A DNA stretch of 64,000 nt from Gigaspora rosea (lineage: Eukaryota > Glomeromycota > Glomeromycetes > Diversisporales > Gigasporaceae). The notes beneath the pieces are model-generated. The model was not told where the DNA came from. It saw only the letters and a list, made by a program, of their open reading frames with translations, and searched no databases. Each line of letters opens with the position of its first letter. Position 1 is the stretch's first letter. Below, one piece after another: positions 59,189 to 64,000 of the stretch. The translations under genes and the position numbers were made by a program. The stretch is from contig QKWP01000219.1 of the NCBI GenBank assembly GCA_003550325.1, forward strand, positions 106,554 to 170,553. The letters are read 5' to 3'.

Positions 59189-59568
59189 GGGTTGTGGACT
59201 AGGAAAACCCGCCTTTGACACTTTTTCAACAATTTTGAGATTTTTGATTCAAATGAAAGTGCTGGTTTTTATCTATACGTATGTTACTTTTTACCCCATG
59301 TTGATATAATAAATTATCGTGATTTTTTAACTTGAATGTAAACCAATTTTTTAACGATCGTGTTCTAAAAATAGATTTACAACCGACTCAATTAAATTAG
59401 ATTGGTTAATCAGTGGTTCATAATCACATGACATTGTTTATTCAGTAATTGATATCTAAAAATAAATAAAAAATTCAGGGGTAAAATTTAGGTAACACAA
59501 ACTATAATCGCTATTTTCTCAAAATGGAAACCCCCCCTTCAGAGGCGGGTTTTCCTAGTCCACAACCC
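59189..59568. mobile_element. MITE with 26-bp perfect TIRs, empty site nearby
   Basis: GGGTTGTGGACTAGGAAAAC and GTTTTCCTAGTCCACAACCC, both continuing into CCGCCT. Flanked by ATAT (or TA). The paralogous flank at 60760-60800 (TTTTTGATATATGATCAAAA) lacks it. Confidence 0.85.
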
Positions 59569-59712
59569 ATATTATCAAAATTGAACGTTAATGTCTACAA
59601 TAAAAGAAAAAAAGTAGTATGATAAAACATTGAAAAATATATGTGTGTGATAACTTATATTAAATATATCTAGTCCGCTTATCAATTATTCAAGGAAACA
59701 AAATGTAACGAT

Positions 59713-60250
59713 TAGTGATACGGGCCGATGTCAAATTCTCGGGCCGACCCGGCTGCTAGAATTAATCGCCCGGTCGACCGGGCCGATCATATTGTTAAAA
59801 GATCTTTCAGTCAAACAAGAATGCAAAATAGGCTTATAATTTGATTTTCTCAATATGAAAATATGAAAATAGTTAAAATTATGCCATAATACTTGTGCAA
59901 TATTTCGGTTACTCAAAAATTACACTATGGAGATGCTTGAGATAATGATAGTAGTTGATCTCAAAAAATCGACTTGTTAGTCGATATAATGATCAACACA
60001 TCATAAGCACACATACAATATAATGTAACATAAATACAATAGTAGGAAGCAGGGATGGCACATCACTATGTCCAATTGGTTTCAATTTTTTTTGGACATA
60101 TGTCCATTTTCAATTGAACATGTGTCCAAAAAAAATTGAAACAAATTGGACATAGTGACATGCCATCCTAGGTAGGAATAGTGCATGTGATGCATATATA
60201 TAGAGGCATATAATACTGGGTATGATGAAGCGTTGGTTATTAATGTATGT
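59713..60250. mobile_element. Second copy of the hAT nonautonomous element (left part)
   Basis: TAGTGATACGGGCCGATG and the following ~350 bp match 42264 onward. Similarity fades after GCATATATATAG (about 60200), and no inverted right end was found, so it is truncated or rearranged. Confidence 0.7.
60052..60170. mobile_element. Palindromic MITE nested in the hAT copy
   Basis: Arms GGGATGGCACATCACTATG and CATAGTGACATGCCATCC pair, continuing through TCCAATTGGTTTCAATTTTT. GTAGGAA occurs on both sides (60042-60048, 60172-60178). The 42-kb copy is uninterrupted (GTAGGAAGAGTGTGC). Confidence 0.8.
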
Positions 60251-61092
60251 GGCAAGTTATGTTCCGAATTTGCTAAAGCCACTTTGGGTGTAATCCTTTT
60301 ACAAACAAACTTCTATGATTGTTGGCAATATTAAACACTTTCCAGTCTGCAGTACAATTATCCCAACAATAAAAAACTACTAACGAGGCCATCAAAATGT
60401 GTTTTCAGCTATAGAGGATACAGCAATACAATAGTGCGCCCAACTTGAAAAAACATAGCAGCTTTTTATTAGATATTAAAAGCTTAATCCCGAAGTTTTT
60501 TTTTTAATTCGATTTTTTTTATCAATCAACAGTAAATCGAATATCATTTTGTTTCGCTAAATTTTGTAAATAAATACACAATTCTTTAAAATTTTATCTG
60601 TGCTCCTCTTGAGTGTACAATAATATCCGTCCCTCCCTTATATATAGAAATCAGTAAAATAGATAAGTAATAGAGATAGCAAACTTAAAGTTCCTTATTA
60701 TGCTTTTATTTGCAAGATTTCGTTAGCATTTAATAAATAAATTGAATCAATAAAAATTGTTCAAGTATTGATTCATTTATTTTTGATATATGATCAAAAT
60801 TGCACGTTAATGACTAAATTAAGAAAAATTAGTACGATAAAAACATTGAAAATATATCATGTGTGAAAGCTTATATTAAAGATATCTAGCCCGCTTATCG
60901 TTTATTCAAGGAAACAAATATATAACGATAAAAAAAATGTTTGTAAAAATTGTATAGCTACCAGATCCGTATGGTATGGTATGGTGTGGATTTTATCAAA
61001 TCGTACCATACTGTTCTGCTAATATATAGATTTAATATAATAGCAGATTAGTATGGTACGATTTTTAAATATAAACTAGAACATGATTATGC
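60251..61092. other. Gene-free; holds a second copy of the 59.15-59.71 kb flank
   Basis: 60755-60930 is a direct repeat of 59155-59188 plus 59569-59712 (TTGTTCAAG.ATTGATTC, CCGCTTATC, TATTCAAGGAAACAAA), and 60943-61050 is an inverted repeat of 58775-58876. Together they outline an older duplicated composite. Confidence 0.55.
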
Positions 61093-61109
61093 GGGCGGCT
61101 TCGCCGCCC
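61093..61109. repeat. Perfect GC hairpin followed by CTAA
   Basis: GGGCGGC-TTC-GCCGCCC with CTAA seven bases downstream (61114-61117). This is compatible with a Helitron 3' terminus but is not proof. It precedes the hairpin array at 61182. Confidence 0.6.
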
Positions 61110-61181
61110 ATATGCTAAAGGTAATAGATTTATTTGTTTTATTCATATTTTTATTTCGGAAAGAAAATTTTTTTTAAGCTT

Positions 61182-61618
61182 TTCTATCATTAGATGTTTC
61201 GTCGTAAATTTAATGCACCAATTTGGGCCCTTCCGGGCCAAAGCTAGTGCATTAGATTTAAAGTATTTGCTTTAGTCTTTAGGTGTTTCATCTTGGATTT
61301 AATGCACCAAATTTGGCCCTTCCGGGGCCAAAGCTGGTGCATTAAATTTAAGGCATTTTCCTTTCCGATATTAGTTTCCATCCTGAATTCAATGCACCAA
61401 ATTGGGCAATGTTGATGCATTAAATTTAAAGCATTTCCTTTCTGTCATTAAATGATCCGTCTTGAATTTAATGCACCAATTTGGGCCCCCTCCGGGGGCC
61501 AAAGCTGGTGCATTAGATTTAAAGCATTTCTTTCCGTCATTAGATGTTCCGTCTTGAATTTAACACAACAATATGGACCCTCCGGGCCAAAACTGGTGCA
61601 TTAACTTTAAAGCTTTTA
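61182..61618. repeat. Tandem array of five ~90-bp units, each a GC-tipped hairpin
   Basis: Each unit contains TTTAATGCACCA, a GC-rich tip and TGGTGCATTA-TTTAAAGCATTTC, followed by a TCATTAGATG-TTCCGTCTTG spacer. The outer stem (AATGCACCA / TGGTGCATT) and the inner stem (TTTGGCCC / GGGCCAAA) frame a TTCC or TCC loop. Tips differ between units, yet both arms usually change together: CCC/GGG, CCC/GGGG, CCCCC/GGGGG. Unit 3 has lost the GC tip. Starts are near 61182, 61271, 61361, 61438 and 61530. Confidence 0.8.
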
Positions 61619-62048
61619 TTAGTCATGTGAAACGATCATATTGTGACCTTATCACCTGCCAAATATCACAGTTACTGAATGTTACACATTCAATATATTC
61701 AGATCCGGATGAATATAGTGCAAATTGATCTACGTGTAGATAGAATGGTAAATCACGTAAATTTTGTATTGGTCAGGAGGCTGAGTTCATGATTCTTTCG
61801 TTGTTGTTCTTTTGCCTTCCGTCATATACTTTGACGATCATTAATTATCAGTTCATCATACCGGCAAAAAATTCGAAGAAAAATGTAAAATCTAAAAAAA
61901 TTCGAAAAGTAGAAGCATAACTATAGAAGGGAGTGGGCATATAATGCCAAATGGGTACTTTCTTTACTAGAATTTAAGTTGTTTTTTTAACAATTCGATT
62001 TTTTTTTGTTTTTTTTTTCAAGTATGTTAAATATATATATATATATAA
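61619..62048. other. Gene-free, AT-rich
   Basis: No ORF or clear repeat; ends in a TATATA run. Confidence 0.4.
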
Positions 62049-62366
62049 TGGGTGGCAATCATTTAATCGACAATAACTTCACCAACATAACATTTCACTG
62101 ACAATTATTCATCGATAATTTCATTTTACTGACAGTTTATTTCACCAAAGCTCATTTCACCAACAAAGTAATTCTGGTCATTGTCATTTGGGTCAGGATA
62201 GAATTAGGTAGAATTAGAGCTAAATTTAGGGTGCTTTTTGAAAAAATACTTGTCAGTGAAATGAACTTTGGTGAAACAAACTGTCATTAAAATGAACCTG
62301 TCATGAGTATTTGTTAGTGAAATGTTATGTTGGTGAAGTGATTGTCAGCAAAATAATATGAACCCA
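62049..62366. mobile_element. Foldback MITE with repeated TTTCACYRACA motif
   Basis: The two halves are inverted for ~130 bp each. TTCACCAACATAACATTTCA on the left is mirrored by TGAAATGTTATGTTGGTGAA on the right. TTTCACCAA/TTTCACTGACA recurs four or more times per arm. Ends lie in TATATA. Confidence 0.8.
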
Positions 62367-62383
62367 TATATAATATATATATG

Positions 62384-63336
62384 GGCCAGTGCAAAAATGT
62401 AGATATACAAAAATCGTTACCTAAAATGATTAATGATAGAAAGTTGGACGATCACGCTATATGGAGATAAAAATTGCAAAAAAGGTAAGCATGATCGATA
62501 AACTTTATTTAAGGGGTTTTTTTATCAAAATAGATGATTTGAAATGAAATAAATGCACACAAAACTTAATAAACATAGGATGATTATTAGCACTCACCGA
62601 TACTTTTAGATTGTTAACAAGGGCAGAAGCAACGAGAAGACACGCCATTACGCAAGCTTGTTGTCACAGTGTTGGGGCCTCAGTTCCACGAGTAATTGCC
62701 GAGTAGAACAATAATGAAAATAAAGAAGTAACAGAACGTAAAACACCTGGTCGCCCCCAAAAATGAAGCTAATCTAAATGTTGCAGAAGTTATAGTAACA
62801 TAGTTATATCTGCGAACACCTCAGCACTCCTCTTTCTGCACTTATTTTATGAAAGAAGCTTGAAAAAGAAGGTCATTGCAAGGTAATAAATACAGTCACA
62901 ATTTGTTTTACACCCTCCAGACCACTGTGAGCTTCAGCTGGGCGAAGGGATTTAGGCCGTTGCGAAACAAGAAGTTGCGAAGACTAGTCTGCACCAAAAC
63001 CTGCTTTCTATTCGAAACAAATAATTCAAAGCACTTACTGAAAAGGTCAGCTCTAAAACTATCACGGCTCTTTGGCAAAAATCACTCACCAGGGCGAAGG
63101 AATATAAGAAATACGATGAATATGTTACGTTAGTTGAAATTGATAACGAAGATCTTGAAATCGAGAAAATCGTTTCCTAATAAAAATTTTTTTCAATATA
63201 AAATTTTAATAAAAATTATATTAAAATAAACTTAAAAACCAAAGCAATATATTAACATTTTAAATACTTATATTAACTTTTTTAAAAAAAATTTTTATCA
63301 ATACTGTATTGGTGTATCTACATTTTTGCACCAGCC
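62384..63336. mobile_element. TIR element (953 bp) with decayed coding interior
   Basis: Ends GGCCAGTGCAAAAATGTAGA and (inverted) GGCTGGTGCAAAAATGTAGA inside TATATA. The interior (62580-63180) has ordinary coding composition. One frame gives SVGASVPRVIAE and, after a stop, EVTERKTPGRPQK, which resembles the helix-turn-helix linker of Tc1-type transposases. Near the right end another reads LWQKSLTRAKEYKKYDEYVT to a TAA. Stops and frame changes show decay. A solo end of this family is at 56279. Confidence 0.65.
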
Positions 63337-63372
63337 TATATATATATTACTATATATACACAAAAACTATAT

Positions 63373-63826
63373 ATCGCACCTGTAGTGTTCAATACCAGTA
63401 TTAAGAACTTTATGTAAGGGTGGTGACAGATATTATATAATATTTTAGGGGGGAGGAGGGTCTCTGCAATCTTACATTAAATATAAAATTTCATAATAGC
63501 CAATCAAATTGCTCTTATGTAGGGGGGAGAGGAGTAGGGGTATAGTAAAATTATATTACGTAATATATGTCACCACCCTAATATGCAAATCAAAATAAAA
63601 ACAAAAACTTAATTTCGATTAATATTAGAGTTAGGGTCAATGCCTGGAATGGATAGGGGCATAGGTTATACCAAAATTTCATGAGTAATTTTTTTTGTTC
63701 AAAGATAATTTATAACAGAATTTTTGCATTATAGTCATTTTTTAAAAATTTGTATTACACCTGATTTTCACATTACACTGCAGCTTATCATAAAATGATA
63801 GTAGTATTAAACACCAGTAGTGTGAT
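63373..63826. mobile_element. TIR element interrupted by a Tourist-like MITE
   Basis: Ends ATCGCACCTGTAGTGTTCAA and (inverted) ATCACACTACTGGTGTTTAA, both followed by TACYA-type sequence. The interior resembles the 35392-35729 MITE (TTACACCTGAT, GCCTGG). Confidence 0.65.
63418..63578. mobile_element. Tourist-like (PIF/Harbinger) MITE with TAA duplication
   Basis: GGGTGGTGACA and TGTCACCACCC ends, inner arms TATTATATAATATTTTA-like, 161 bp, TAA on both sides (63415-63417, 63579-63581). The 3-bp TAA duplication and the GGG start fit PIF/Harbinger. Confidence 0.85.
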
Positions 63827-63884
63827 TTAATAATGTTGTGTATATATACTGTATATATAATATATATATATTACTATATATATG

Positions 63885-63951
63885 GGGTGAAGTCAATAGA
63901 AATGGGACAAATCTATCTAATAAATTTGTCCCATTTCTATTAACTTCATCC
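63885..63951. mobile_element. Small hairpin element (67 bp)
   Basis: GGGTGAAGTCAATAGAAATG and CATTTCTATTAACTTCATCC pair almost perfectly around a 10-nt loop; the stem also includes GGGACAAAT. Sits between TATATA tracts. Confidence 0.7.
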
Positions 63952-64000
63952 ATATATATATATATAGTGAATTGGCCCGTCTAAAAAATCTTCACCCGGG

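Noticed and set aside
61182..61618. CRISPR array
   Set aside because: Eukaryotic context; the units repeat as whole blocks with no unique spacers.

Overview
The window looks like nuclear DNA of a repeat-rich, AT-rich fungus. It is most probably an arbuscular mycorrhizal fungus of the Rhizophagus/Glomeromycotina type. The reasons are a multicopy family of BTB-BACK-TLDc genes with short GT-AG introns, decayed copies of the expanded protein-kinase family, a single-exon secreted streptogrisin-like protease, and very dense DNA transposons. This assignment is inferred from family resemblance only.

Layout. Positions 883-2331 hold a compact group of unusually A-rich reading frames. It is cut on the left by a GC-rich hAT-type terminus and on the right by an ambiguous base (N at 2332). 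From 2.3 to 14.1 kb and again from 36.7 to 49.0 kb lies one segmental-duplication family. A full unit carries a decayed kinase fragment (+), a small TA-flanked MITE, and a convergent BTB-BACK-TLDc gene (-). Four BTB-BACK-TLDc copies and one TLDc fragment are present. Only the copy at 47133-48649 is intact. The other three are frameshifted, and all three carry a ~300 bp foldback MITE in their single intron; the intact copy preserves the empty site.

A large autonomous-type hAT element (17687-29156) with an exact 8-bp target duplication (GTTTATAC) lies between the two blocks of duplicates. It encodes a multi-exon BED/hAT transposase on the minus strand with a premature stop just before the dimerisation exon, and it is itself a host for nested elements. 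It landed inside an older palindrome, whose two arms flank it. From 29.2 to 36.7 kb and from 49 to 53.5 kb I see mostly AT-rich sequence with MITEs and no convincing gene. The only other convincing intact gene is the secreted serine protease at 53525-54802.

From 54.8 kb to the end the sequence is a dense, nested field of palindromic MITEs. It also holds a tRNA-headed SINE with a 13-bp target duplication (57845-58378), a hAT-type nonautonomous element, and a tandem array of GC-rich hairpins (61182-61618). Several insertions can be dated relative to each other because paralogous empty sites lie in the same window. I found no rRNA, CRISPR array or complete tRNA gene. All calls come from reading the sequence without database searches.
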